From positions 1 through 48,020 of the forward strand of contig DGHD01000024.1 in NCBI GenBank assembly GCA_002392505.1: a DNA stretch of 48,020 bases, written 5' to 3'. This DNA comes from Christensenella sp. UBA3857 (lineage in GTDB: Bacteria; Bacillota; Clostridia; Christensenellales; CAG-138). The position numbers were made by a program, and so were the translations under genes. Within the stretch, counting starts at the first letter, position 1, and each line of letters opens with the position of its first letter. Shown here one piece after another: positions 19,646 through 26,372 of the stretch. Below the pieces are notes generated by a model. That model saw only the letters and a program-made list of their open reading frames with translations, did not search any database and had not been told where the DNA came from.

Positions 19646-20863
19646 TTACACCACCTGGAACAGATAAAACTTCAGATAATCCGTCTCCTTCACGGTCGGG
19701 AGGATCGGATGATCCGGCGCCTGCTGGCGCGCCTCTATCTGGCGGAGGGTAACGCCCGCATCATGCGCCGCCTCGCGGAGCATGGACCTGAACATATCGT
19801 CGTACATGAAATGTGAGCACGAGCAGGTGGCAAGATATCCGCCGCGAGGCAGGATACGCATCGCCTTCATGTTGATCTCCTTATAGCCCTTATACGCGTT
19901 TTTCGCCGTCGCAGAAGACTTTGTGAACGCCGGCGGGTCGAGGATTATAAAATCATAGTCCCTCGAGCGTTTTTCGTAAAGCTCCGTCAGCAGATCGAAA
20001 ACGTCCGCCGTGATAAAATCCATATCGATCCCGTTGAGTGCGGCGTTCGCCTTTGCGAGCTCTATCGCCTGCGGGGAGATATCGACGGCCGTCACCTTTT
20101 CGGCGCCGCCCAGCGCCGCGTTCAGCGCGAACGCGCCGGTGTGCGTGAAGCAGTCGAGCACCCTTCGGCCCTTCGCGATGCGCTTTACAGCGAGGCGGTT
20201 GTATTTCTGGTCGAGGAAGAAGCCCGTCTTCTGCCCGTTTATATAGTCGACGTCGTATTTGATGCCGTTCTCGGTGATCACGGCGCGCCCGTCAAGATCC
20301 GTCCGCAAGCCCTCGTGCCGATAAAACGCCTTGTACTCCTCCATCCCCTCGAGCGCGCGTATCGCGGAATCGTTTCTTTCGTAAACTGCGTCGACGGTTT
20401 CGCCGAGCGAGCGAAGATAGTCGACCAGCGCGGGGATGATGATATCCTTCCTCACGTCCGTGCCGAGGCAGAGGCTCTCGATCACGAGCACGCTCCCGAA
20501 TTTGTCGACGGTGAGCCCCGGGAGCATGTCCGCTTCGCCGAAAACGAGGCGGCAGGAATCAAAATCCTCCCCCATGACCTGGCGGCGGTAATCGACGGCG
20601 TATTTGACGCGCCTTTGATAAAACGCCTCGTCAAAGCGGTCGTTCGCGTTGGTCGATATTACGCGCACCCTTATCTTGCTTTTGGAATTGACGTACCCCG
20701 TGCCGAGGTAATTCCCCTTCGCGCCGCGAACGTCCGCAAGCGCGCCGTCGGGACAGACCTCGCTCATATCGACGACTTCCTCCCCATACACCCAGGGATG
20801 CCCGTTTTTAAGCGAAAGCTCCGCCTTTTTGGTGACGGTGTAAACAGGGTAATTCCTTTCCAT
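19646..20863 (-). CDS. RlmI-like SAM-dependent rRNA (cytosine-C5) methyltransferase
   Basis: A 405-residue protein with an N-terminal PUA domain (KNGHPWVYGEEV, then ALADVRGAKGNYLGTGYVN) and a Rossmann methyltransferase: SAM-binding motif I VLDCFTHTGAFALNAA and motif IV ILDPPAFTKS, with a late catalytic CSCSHF segment. This architecture matches RlmI/YwbD, which methylates a 23S rRNA cytosine. I start at the ATG at 20863 because AAGGAGAG lies 7 bases upstream; a TTG two codons earlier is possible. The rRNA position is inferred from the family. Confidence 0.9.
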   Translation of the reverse strand: MERNYPVYTVTKKAELSLKNGHPWVYGEEVVDMSEVCPDGALADVRGAKGNYLGTGYVNSKSKIRVRVISTNANDRFDEAFYQRRVKYAVDYRRQVMGEDFDSCRLVFGEADMLPGLTVDKFGSVLVIESLCLGTDVRKDIIIPALVDYLRSLGETVDAVYERNDSAIRALEGMEEYKAFYRHEGLRTDLDGRAVITENGIKYDVDYINGQKTGFFLDQKYNRLAVKRIAKGRRVLDCFTHTGAFALNAALGGAEKVTAVDISPQAIELAKANAALNGIDMDFITADVFDLLTELYEKRSRDYDFIILDPPAFTKSSATAKNAYKGYKEINMKAMRILPRGGYLATCSCSHFMYDDMFRSMLREAAHDAGVTLRQIEARQQAPDHPILPTVKETDYLKFYLFQVV

Positions 20864-20967
20864 GGTCAAGCTCTCCTTCCATTTCTTTCAACACGATTTT
20901 AGCAGAGAAACGCGCTCCCGTCAAGAAAAGTCGGCGCGGCAAAACGATTCGGAATTCATTACGGACA

Positions 20968-21002
20968 ATAAAACAAAGCCCGAACGGGCGCTCCCGCGGG
21001 CT
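20968..21002 (-). terminator. Intrinsic terminator of the first SASP gene
   Basis: On the minus strand AGCCCG and CGGGCT close a stem with inner CGGG/CCCG, followed by TTTGTTTTATTG. Confidence 0.7.
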
Positions 21003-21019
21003 CTGTATGTCCCTTATTC

Positions 21020-21259
21020 TCAGTTCATGCCGCTGCCGGGATTCATGTTGCTCTCTGCGTAGCGGATCATGCGCTTTACCATCTCGCCGCCGATGGAACC
21101 GGCCTCGCGGGAGGTAAGGTCGCCGTTGTAACCCTGCTTGAGGTTGACGTTCATGGAGGACGCTACCTCATTCTTGAACTGCTGAAGGCGGCTCTTGTAC
21201 TCGCGGTTGGAGCCGGAGTTTGAACCGGAGCCGTTCATGCTGCCGTTCATATTGTTCAT
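21020..21259 (-). CDS. Alpha/beta-type small acid-soluble spore protein
   Basis: A 79-residue SASP. The conserved core FKNEVASSMNV, GYNGDLTSREAGSIGG and MVKRMIRYAE is intact, including the GDLTSREAG DNA-binding stretch. The Glu-Ile/Val GPR cleavage context FKNEVA is present. An Asn/Gly/Ser-rich N-terminus precedes it. SASPs coat spore DNA and protect it from UV and hydrolysis, then feed amino acids at germination. This paralog lies 33 bp downstream of a second SASP on the same strand. Direct evidence of a sporulating organism. Confidence 0.97.
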   Translation of the reverse strand: MNNMNGSMNGSGSNSGSNREYKSRLQQFKNEVASSMNVNLKQGYNGDLTSREAGSIGGEMVKRMIRYAESNMNPGSGMN

Positions 21260-21292
21260 GATGCTTCTCCTTTCCTGTTTTTGATCGCGCCG

Positions 21293-21493
21293 TTACCTGT
21301 CGGACATATCGTTTTCGGCGTACCTGATCATGCGTCTGACCATTTCGCCGCCGACGGAGCCGGCCTCGCGGGAGGTAAGATCGCCGTTATAGCCCTGCTT
21401 AAGATCCACGTTCATGGAATTCGCGACTTCGGTCTTGAACTGATCCATCGAGCGCTTCGCCTCGGGCACCGTGATACGGTTTCTCCTTGCCAT
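21293..21493 (-). CDS. Alpha/beta-type small acid-soluble spore protein (second copy)
   Basis: A 66-residue SASP with FKTEVANSMNV, GYNGDLTSREAGSVGG and MVRRMIRYAE, differing from its neighbour mainly at the N-terminus, which here is basic (MARRNRITVPEAKRSMD). RBS AAGGAGGTG precedes the ATG. A SigG-like promoter lies upstream, so both SASPs are probably made in the forespore. Confidence 0.97.
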   Translation of the reverse strand: MARRNRITVPEAKRSMDQFKTEVANSMNVDLKQGYNGDLTSREAGSVGGEMVRRMIRYAENDMSDR

Positions 21494-21557
21494 CTGGTTT
21501 CACCTCCTTACGGTTTTTCGCAAACGGCTTATAAAATTCACTTTGCCGTTTCGGTGT

Positions 21558-21587
21558 TAGTTTGCGTCGGCGCGCATGATATATAAC
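21558..21587 (-). promoter_or_regulatory. Possible SigG (forespore) promoter of the SASP genes
   Basis: Minus strand GTTAT (21583-21587), an 18-bp spacer and CAAACTA (21558-21564), the last one base off the SigG -10 CATACTA. No SigA promoter is evident. Assigned mainly from context. Confidence 0.35.
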
Positions 21588-21710
21588 AGGAAATTTTTGA
21601 AAACTGCCTGTTTCAAAAACGAGTGCTCCTTTTGGATAGTACTTGCGTTAAGCGAGCAAAGCGAGCGTCGAGGAACCGCTCCTGCGAGATATATCTAAGT
21701 AACAAATAAA

Positions 21711-21732
21711 CATGGTATAGCTTGATACCATG
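21711..21732 (-). terminator. Intrinsic terminator of tgt
   Basis: CATGGTAT (21711-21718) pairs with ATACCATG (21725-21732); the minus strand continues TTTATTTG. It lies about 75 bp after the tgt stop. Confidence 0.65.
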
Positions 21733-21804
21733 CTTTTGTCGGTGAAGGATCATGACAGAAAGATCCTATGTTTCAGTCCTTAACGTATCCGAACTGATTA
21801 TTTA

Positions 21805-22944
21805 TCACGGCGCGAGCTCGCCGAGCAGCACGCGGTATTTCTGATAGAAGGCGGCGAATTCGCCCGCTTCGATCGCATCGCGTATTTTTTTCATCAGATC
21901 GTTGTAAAAATACAGATTGTGCAGTATGCAAAGGCGCATGCCGAGGCGCTCGTCCGCCTTTAGGAGATGGCGGATATACGCGCGGGAATAGCGCCTGCAC
22001 GCCGGGCAGGAGCAGCTTTCGGAGATGGGCTTGTCGTCGAGCCTGTACCTTTCGGCGACGAGGCGGCGTCTTCCCTCCCAGGTATAGACGTTGCCGTGCT
22101 GCGCGCCCTTCAACGGAAAAACGCAGTCGAAAAAATCCACCCCGCGGAACACGCCCTCGACGATATTGACCGGCGTGCCGACGCCCATCAGATACCGCGG
22201 CTTGTCAAAGGGCATCACGGGACATACTGCGTCGAGCACGCGGTACATCTCTTGGGCCGATTCGCCGACGGAGAGCCCGCCTATCGCGTAGCCGGGGAGA
22301 TCGAACGCGGCGATCTGTTTCATATGCCTTACGCGCAGATCGCAGTACACGCCGCCCTGACCGATGCCGAAAAGGAGCTGTTCGCGGTTCGGTGTATCGG
22401 GGAGCGAATCGAGCCTTTCGTTCTCCCTCATACAGCGCTCGAGCCAGCGGGTAGTCCTTTCGATCGATCTTTCAACGTAATCATAGGGCGAGGGGTTCTC
22501 TATGCATTCGTCGAACGCCATGGCGATGGTCGAGCCGAGATCGGACTGCACCTTCATCGACTCCTCCGGTCCCATGAATATGGACGCGCCGTCGATATAG
22601 GAGGTGAACCGGACGCCCTCCTCGGTTATTTTGCGCCTTTTGGCAAGCGAAAAAACCTGGAACCCGCCGCTGTCGGTAAGTATGGGCGCGTGCCAGTCCA
22701 TGAATTTGTGAAGCCCGCCGAGGCGCTTTATAAGCTCCGAGCCGGGGCGGATATTGAGATGATACGTGTTGCAGAGCGCGACCTGACAGCCGATCTCCTC
22801 AAGGTCGGCAGTCGACACGCCGCCCCTTATCGCAGCGGAGGTCGCGACGTTCATGAAAACGGGCGTCTCGATAACGCCGTGCACGGTCTCGAACCTCGCG
22901 CGCCTTGCGGCGCCCTCGGTCTTCAATACGGTAAATCTTGCCAA
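21805..22944 (-). CDS. tgt: Queuine/preQ1 tRNA-ribosyltransferase
   Basis: A 379-residue TGT. Catalytic and substrate residues are visible: LTDSGGFQVFSL near residue 90, GIGQGGVY and YAIGGLSVGE near 190-210, LMGVGTPVNIVEGV with the nucleophile in DFFDCVFP near 260, and the zinc site CSCPACRRYSRAYIRHLLK followed by HNLYFY. It swaps guanine-34 of GUN-anticodon tRNAs for preQ1 in bacteria. The start codon appears to be TTG at 22944, since no in-frame ATG lies nearby and GGAGCAGG is upstream. spoIVFB-like ends 34 bp upstream. Confidence 0.95.
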   Translation of the reverse strand: MARFTVLKTEGAARRARFETVHGVIETPVFMNVATSAAIRGGVSTADLEEIGCQVALCNTYHLNIRPGSELIKRLGGLHKFMDWHAPILTDSGGFQVFSLAKRRKITEEGVRFTSYIDGASIFMGPEESMKVQSDLGSTIAMAFDECIENPSPYDYVERSIERTTRWLERCMRENERLDSLPDTPNREQLLFGIGQGGVYCDLRVRHMKQIAAFDLPGYAIGGLSVGESAQEMYRVLDAVCPVMPFDKPRYLMGVGTPVNIVEGVFRGVDFFDCVFPLKGAQHGNVYTWEGRRRLVAERYRLDDKPISESCSCPACRRYSRAYIRHLLKADERLGMRLCILHNLYFYNDLMKKIRDAIEAGEFAAFYQKYRVLLGELAP

Positions 22945-22977
22945 TGCAGCCTGCTCCGATCGAATTTATTAAAGGTA

Positions 22978-23850
22978 TTATAGCACCTTTTCATCGCGCA
23001 ATGCAACAGCGTCTTTGACCGGAGCCGCCGCGCCGAGAAGTCCAGCCGCGCGGACGAGCTCGCTTTCCGGCACGCGGGCTTTGAGCGACATATCCTTATC
23101 GAGCACGCCTATCACGCCGTAGCTCCCGCGCGGTATCAGCCCGAGCGCGTTCGCGATGGGCAGCTCTTCCCGGACGGCGATCTCCCTGACTTCAAGCGAG
23201 CCGTTCGATTTGAGCATCCGTTTCGTTTTGTGCGGAAGATACGTCTCCGGTCTTTCGCGGAGCGCCGCCGCGATAAGGAACACGCCCATCACGGGGAACG
23301 TGAGATTCACCGCGCCTTTTGAGACAAGCAGACCGAATATGCCGAGGAAGACCGCCCCGGAGAACACGCCGAGCGCCTTGAGCCAAACGAACGCGCGCGG
23401 CTTATTCTTTTTGGAAGCCGCGGCGTAAACGAGCCTGCCCCCGTCGAGGGGCATTGCGGGGATGAGATTAACGAGCGCAATGAGCAGGCTGTATTCCGTC
23501 ATGCCGAGGGAAGCCGCCGCGTATGCCGGGACAATGCTTTCGATAAGCGAGGATATCGCCGCGAGAATGAGGCTCGCCGCAGGTCCCGCGGCGAAAACGG
23601 ATGCCGCGTCTGCGGGAGAAGCAAACCGCGTATCAAGACGCGCAACAAAGCCGAAGGGCTGTATCTCTATTGAATCCACGCCGAGCCCAAGCCTTTTTGC
23701 CGCCATTGCGTGCGCGGCTTCATGCACGGAGAGCGAGATCGCGACGATAATGAGCAGCCTTCCCGCGCCGAGCACGAACGCCGCCGGTATCACCGCAAGA
23801 AGCAGCGGGCTGCACTTCACTTTCGTTTCGCCCAACTTGAACAGCCTCAT
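22978..23850 (-). CDS. spoIVFB: SpoIVFB-like intramembrane site-2 metalloprotease (M50)
   Basis: A 290-residue polytopic protein with the zinc motif HEAAH (SVHEAAHAMAAKRLG, near residue 43) and the third ligand in AMPLDGGRLVYAA near residue 137, separated by transmembrane segments as in site-2 proteases. The C-terminal 100 residues resemble a degenerate CBS-like regulatory domain. In Bacillus SpoIVFB cleaves pro-SigK in the mother cell. It begins 1 bp after the SpoIVFA-like stop, matching the known pair. Assignment is strong for M50 and good for SpoIVFB by context. Confidence 0.9.
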   Translation of the reverse strand: MRLFKLGETKVKCSPLLLAVIPAAFVLGAGRLLIIVAISLSVHEAAHAMAAKRLGLGVDSIEIQPFGFVARLDTRFASPADAASVFAAGPAASLILAAISSLIESIVPAYAAASLGMTEYSLLIALVNLIPAMPLDGGRLVYAAASKKNKPRAFVWLKALGVFSGAVFLGIFGLLVSKGAVNLTFPVMGVFLIAAALRERPETYLPHKTKRMLKSNGSLEVREIAVREELPIANALGLIPRGSYGVIGVLDKDMSLKARVPESELVRAAGLLGAAAPVKDAVALRDEKVL

Positions 23851-23851
23851 A

Positions 23852-24538
23852 TCAGCTCGCCTTTCCGAGTTCGAAAAACTCAGCCGCGTCGACGGGTCTT
23901 CCTCCGGAGTAAACGCGCACGGAAAGCGCCTCGCCGAGGAGCTCGCCTATCCTCTGCCCCCTTGTAACGGGCTGACCCTTCTCGACCGCGGCGCCGCCCA
24001 ACCCGAAAAGGGTGAATTCCACGTCGCCGTCGGTCTTTATCGAAACGAAACGCCCGAGCGCATCGTCTATCCCGACGGAAGCGACCTTTCCTTCAAGCGG
24101 GGAGACGACCAAAGCTCCCGCTCCCGCATTAAGGCGGAGCACGCCTCCCTCCGCTATATCGAAGGACTCCGCTTCAACGGGGAGAAGCGCCGTCTTCGCG
24201 TGGGCGAACACGTCCAATATCGAGGGCAGCTCGACGAACCGGAGCTTCCCGAGGCGGCTTTCGCCCTCGTTTTCCTCCGTGCCTTTATTATCCGTGAGCT
24301 CGCCTATCACGGCGATGGCATTATCCTTCCTGCCGAGCTTCAGATAAAGCACCGTACCGAATATCGCGGCGCAGACGCCGAGCCTTACCAAAAAGTATTT
24401 GGCGTTCCCGCTCAGTCTTTTCGGCTTTGACCGCCTGTTTTCCCCTGCCGCCGCGCGGTATGAAAAGCGTCTGCCGGAGCCGCTCGGGTATGGAGCGGAT
24501 TCAAACCGGGACGTTTCGAGCTTCGTTCTTTCTTCCAT
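23852..24538 (-). CDS. spoIVFA: SpoIVFA-like M23-fold membrane protein
   Basis: A 228-residue single-pass protein with a basic N-terminal cytoplasmic segment, one transmembrane helix near 50-67 (FLVRLGVCAAIFGTVLYL) and an extracytoplasmic LytM/M23-like beta domain (VVSPLEGKVASVGIDDALGRFVSIKTDG, VEKGQPVTRGQRIGELL). The M23 zinc histidines are not apparent, as in SpoIVFA, which is a non-enzymatic inhibitor and anchor of SpoIVFB. Immediate coupling to the M50 gene supports this. RBS GGGAGGTG precedes the ATG. Confidence 0.85.
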   Translation of the reverse strand: MEERTKLETSRFESAPYPSGSGRRFSYRAAAGENRRSKPKRLSGNAKYFLVRLGVCAAIFGTVLYLKLGRKDNAIAVIGELTDNKGTEENEGESRLGKLRFVELPSILDVFAHAKTALLPVEAESFDIAEGGVLRLNAGAGALVVSPLEGKVASVGIDDALGRFVSIKTDGDVEFTLFGLGGAAVEKGQPVTRGQRIGELLGEALSVRVYSGGRPVDAAEFFELGKAS

Positions 24539-24590
24539 AAAAAAACACCTCCCGCAAAGATGTTATGCGGAAGGCGCGGCGTAAATTCCG

Positions 24591-25217
24591 TCAATGCCTC
24601 ATGCGCGACTCGACGACGCGCCCGATCACGTTGAAATCCCCCTCCGAAACGATTATGGGATCGTACGCGGGATTGGACGGGATCAGCGCGATGCTCTTCT
24701 TGATACGCTTGACGCGGCGCAGAAGCACCTCATCCTCCATGCGGACGACGTAGATATACCCGTCCCTTATATCGGAACAGCGGCGGACGAGGACGTTCGC
24801 CCCCTCGGCGATATGGTCGCCCGTCATGCAGTCGCCGACTACCTCCATGAAGAAATAATCGCCGTCGTAAACCTCCCCCGCGGCGACGGGGATATAATCG
24901 GTGATATTCTCCTCAGCAAGCATGGGCTCGCCCGCGTGGACCATGCCGACGAGCGGGACCAAAACGGCGTCCGCCTCCGGTCTCGGCGCAAGGAGACGGT
25001 CCCTCATCCTCTTGGGAAGGGGAACGACCTCGTCCCGGCAGAGAATATGATCCGCCGATACGCCGAAGATCTCCGTAAGCCGCGTGAGCACCTGCGAAGG
25101 TATGCCGACCTTTTCGTTCTCATATTTACAGACCGCCGCCTTCTGTACGCCGAGGAGCTTGCCGAGCTCCTCCTGTGTGACGCCGCGCGCACGGCGCAGT
25201 TCCTTTATCCTGTTCAT
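24591..25217 (-). CDS. XRE-family repressor with S24 (LexA-like) domain, altered catalytic dyad
   Basis: A 208-residue regulator with an N-terminal XRE helix-turn-helix (residues 4-58, VTQEELGKLLGVQKAAVCKYE) and a C-terminal S24 domain. The Ala-Gly cleavage site context is kept (MVHAGEPMLAEENI, like LexA AAGEPLLAQ). The catalytic serine position reads GDCM instead of GDSM, and the catalytic lysine position reads VLLRRVKR where LexA has VTVKRLKK, so Ser is Cys and Lys is Arg. Self-cleavage is therefore doubtful. It lies 52 bp upstream of spoIVFA and behind its own promoter with repeated CCAATTG sites, suggesting autoregulation. Confidence 0.88.
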   Translation of the reverse strand: MNRIKELRRARGVTQEELGKLLGVQKAAVCKYENEKVGIPSQVLTRLTEIFGVSADHILCRDEVVPLPKRMRDRLLAPRPEADAVLVPLVGMVHAGEPMLAEENITDYIPVAAGEVYDGDYFFMEVVGDCMTGDHIAEGANVLVRRCSDIRDGYIYVVRMEDEVLLRRVKRIKKSIALIPSNPAYDPIIVSEGDFNVIGRVVESRMRH

Positions 25218-25242
25218 CAGCCTTACCCCTTTATCTTATGTC

Positions 25243-25274
25243 CCAATTGTATCTCATCCGGAAACCAATTGCAA
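25243..25274 (-). promoter_or_regulatory. Promoter of the XRE-S24 gene with paired CCAATTG sites
   Basis: Minus strand TTGCAA (25269-25274), a 17-bp spacer and TACAAT (25246-25251). CCAATTG occurs at 25243-25249 and 25265-25271, 22 bp apart (about two helical turns) and overlapping both hexamers, so it is a candidate operator for the adjacent repressor. Confidence 0.65.
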
Positions 25275-25326
25275 CAAAATCACAAAAATATATTATTATT
25301 CTTCGGTTTGAGTACCATTTTATGTA

Positions 25327-25355
25327 TTGACAGTTTCTATTTTGGAAACTATAAT
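25327..25355 (+). promoter_or_regulatory. Consensus SigA promoter with inverted repeat in the spacer
   Basis: TTGACA (25327-25332), 17 bp, TATAAT (25350-25355), both exact. The spacer is spanned by the inverted repeat AGTTTC (25332-25337) / GAAACT (25345-25350), an operator-like arrangement. The leader then holds a GCGGG/CCCGC hairpin (25374/25385) before the small ORF. Confidence 0.8.
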
Positions 25356-25422
25356 GTGATCGTGATCAAAAAAGCGGGCGACGACCCGCGTACAGCTCAA
25401 GGATTCGGAAAGGAGACGCATT

Positions 25423-25542
25423 ATGAATTACTTTGGCTTGATTTTTACTTTCATGGTCCCCGGCATGGTCGTCGGAGGAATGGCGGCAACGCTCATCAAC
25501 CAGGCAGCCGAGAGGCGCAGGAAGTCCGCGAAGCGCCGCTGA
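25423..25542 (+). CDS. 39-residue single-span membrane peptide, function unknown
   Basis: A small ORF with a strong RBS (AAAGGAG, 7 bases before the ATG), a consensus promoter upstream and a terminator downstream. The peptide begins MNYFGLIFTFMVPGMVVGG, a hydrophobic helix of about 24 residues, then a strongly basic tail (QAAERRRKSAKRR). The charge pattern suggests an N-out, C-in topology. Such peptides occur as toxins of type I systems, membrane-complex subunits and regulators; nothing here decides between them. I do not recognise it. Confidence 0.75.
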   Translation: MNYFGLIFTFMVPGMVVGGMAATLINQAAERRRKSAKRR

Positions 25543-25565
25543 ATACAAACGGGAACTCAAATAGC

Positions 25566-25600
25566 GATACCGGCCGGAGATCCGACCGGTATCTTTCGTT
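25566..25600. terminator. Bidirectional intrinsic terminator
   Basis: GATACCGG (from 25566) pairs with CCGGTATC (to 25593), with inner CGG/CCG, followed by TTTCGTT. It lies between the small peptide gene and the convergent cyclophilin gene. Confidence 0.8.
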
Positions 25601-25618
25601 ATCCGTCTGAAACAGGTT

Positions 25619-26242
25619 TTACATATCCGGCAGTTTCTCGGGCGCGGGAAGCTCCGGTCCGGTTATGGTGATGCTCTTTATCACCACGTTTTCAACCGGG
25701 CGGTTGGCGTAACCCGTCTTGACGGAGGCGATCGCGTCGACCACGTCCATACCGTTCGTCACCATGCCGAACGCGGCATATGCGCCGTCAAGATGCGGGG
25801 CGTCCTGATGCATAATGAAGAACTGACAGCCTGCGCTGTTAAAGGGCGTCGCGCGGGCCATCGATATGACGCCGCGGGTATGCTTGAGGGGATTATTAAA
25901 GCCGTTCTTGTCGAACTCGCCCTTTATGCAGTAGCCGGGTCCTCCGGAGCCGGTTCCGGTCGGGTCGCCGCCCTGTATCATAAAGCCCTTTATGATCCTG
26001 TGGAACGAACTCCCGTCATAGAAGCCCTGCCTCGCAAGATAGCAGAAATTGTAAACGCTCTGCGGCGCGATATCGGGATATAGCTCGACCTCGATCGTGC
26101 CGAAGTCCTCCACCACTATCGTCGCCATTACCTTTTGGTTCTCCATATTATCCTCCTTTTTATTGAGACCGCATGCCGAAACGCATATGAGCATCGCGGC
26201 GGCAAGCAGTAAGCATACTGTCCTTTTCATTACAGACGGCAT
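25619..26242 (-). CDS. Cyclophilin-type peptidyl-prolyl cis-trans isomerase lipoprotein
   Basis: A 207-residue protein starting at MPSVMKRT (26242), 8 bases after AAGGAGG; the frame is open further upstream without an RBS. A lipoprotein signal peptide ends with the lipobox VSAC. The rest is a bacterial cyclophilin: FHRIIKGFMIQGGDPTGTG, GVISMARATPFNSAGCQFFI and YAAFGMVTNGMDVVDAI. It would assist folding of exported proteins at the outer face of the membrane. Transcribed as a single gene, divergent from the beta-propeller protein. Confidence 0.93.
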   Translation of the reverse strand: MPSVMKRTVCLLLAAAMLICVSACGLNKKEDNMENQKVMATIVVEDFGTIEVELYPDIAPQSVYNFCYLARQGFYDGSSFHRIIKGFMIQGGDPTGTGSGGPGYCIKGEFDKNGFNNPLKHTRGVISMARATPFNSAGCQFFIMHQDAPHLDGAYAAFGMVTNGMDVVDAIASVKTGYANRPVENVVIKSITITGPELPAPEKLPDM

Positions 26243-26271
26243 AAGACCGACCTCCTTATTCAAGTACATAT

Positions 26272-26300
26272 ATTGTACCACATAATTATATAACAAACAA
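26272..26300 (-). promoter_or_regulatory. SigA-type promoter of the cyclophilin lipoprotein
   Basis: Minus strand TTGTTT (26295-26300), 17-bp spacer, TACAAT (26272-26277) with an extended TGG before it. Confidence 0.65.
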
Positions 26301-26304
26301 CCTA

Positions 26305-26333
26305 TTGTATTATACCCGATCAAGATGTATAAT
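26305..26333 (+). promoter_or_regulatory. SigA-type promoter of the beta-propeller protein
   Basis: TTGTAT (26305-26310), 17-bp spacer, TATAAT (26328-26333). It is divergent from the cyclophilin promoter, with only 4 bp between the two -35 elements. Confidence 0.7.
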
Positions 26334-26372
26334 AAAATGTCATGAAGCGTGCATCAATTTAAGGAGGCGGCT

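Larger units (their letters stand above)
21494..21804. other. SASP-tgt intergenic region
   Basis: Besides the possible SigG promoter and a terminator, 21640-21690 carries a degenerate block (GCGAGCAAAGCGAGCG, then CGAGGAACCGCTCCTGCGAGA) that recurs in the opposite orientation near 35.71-35.94 kb. No coding potential was seen. Confidence 0.5.
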
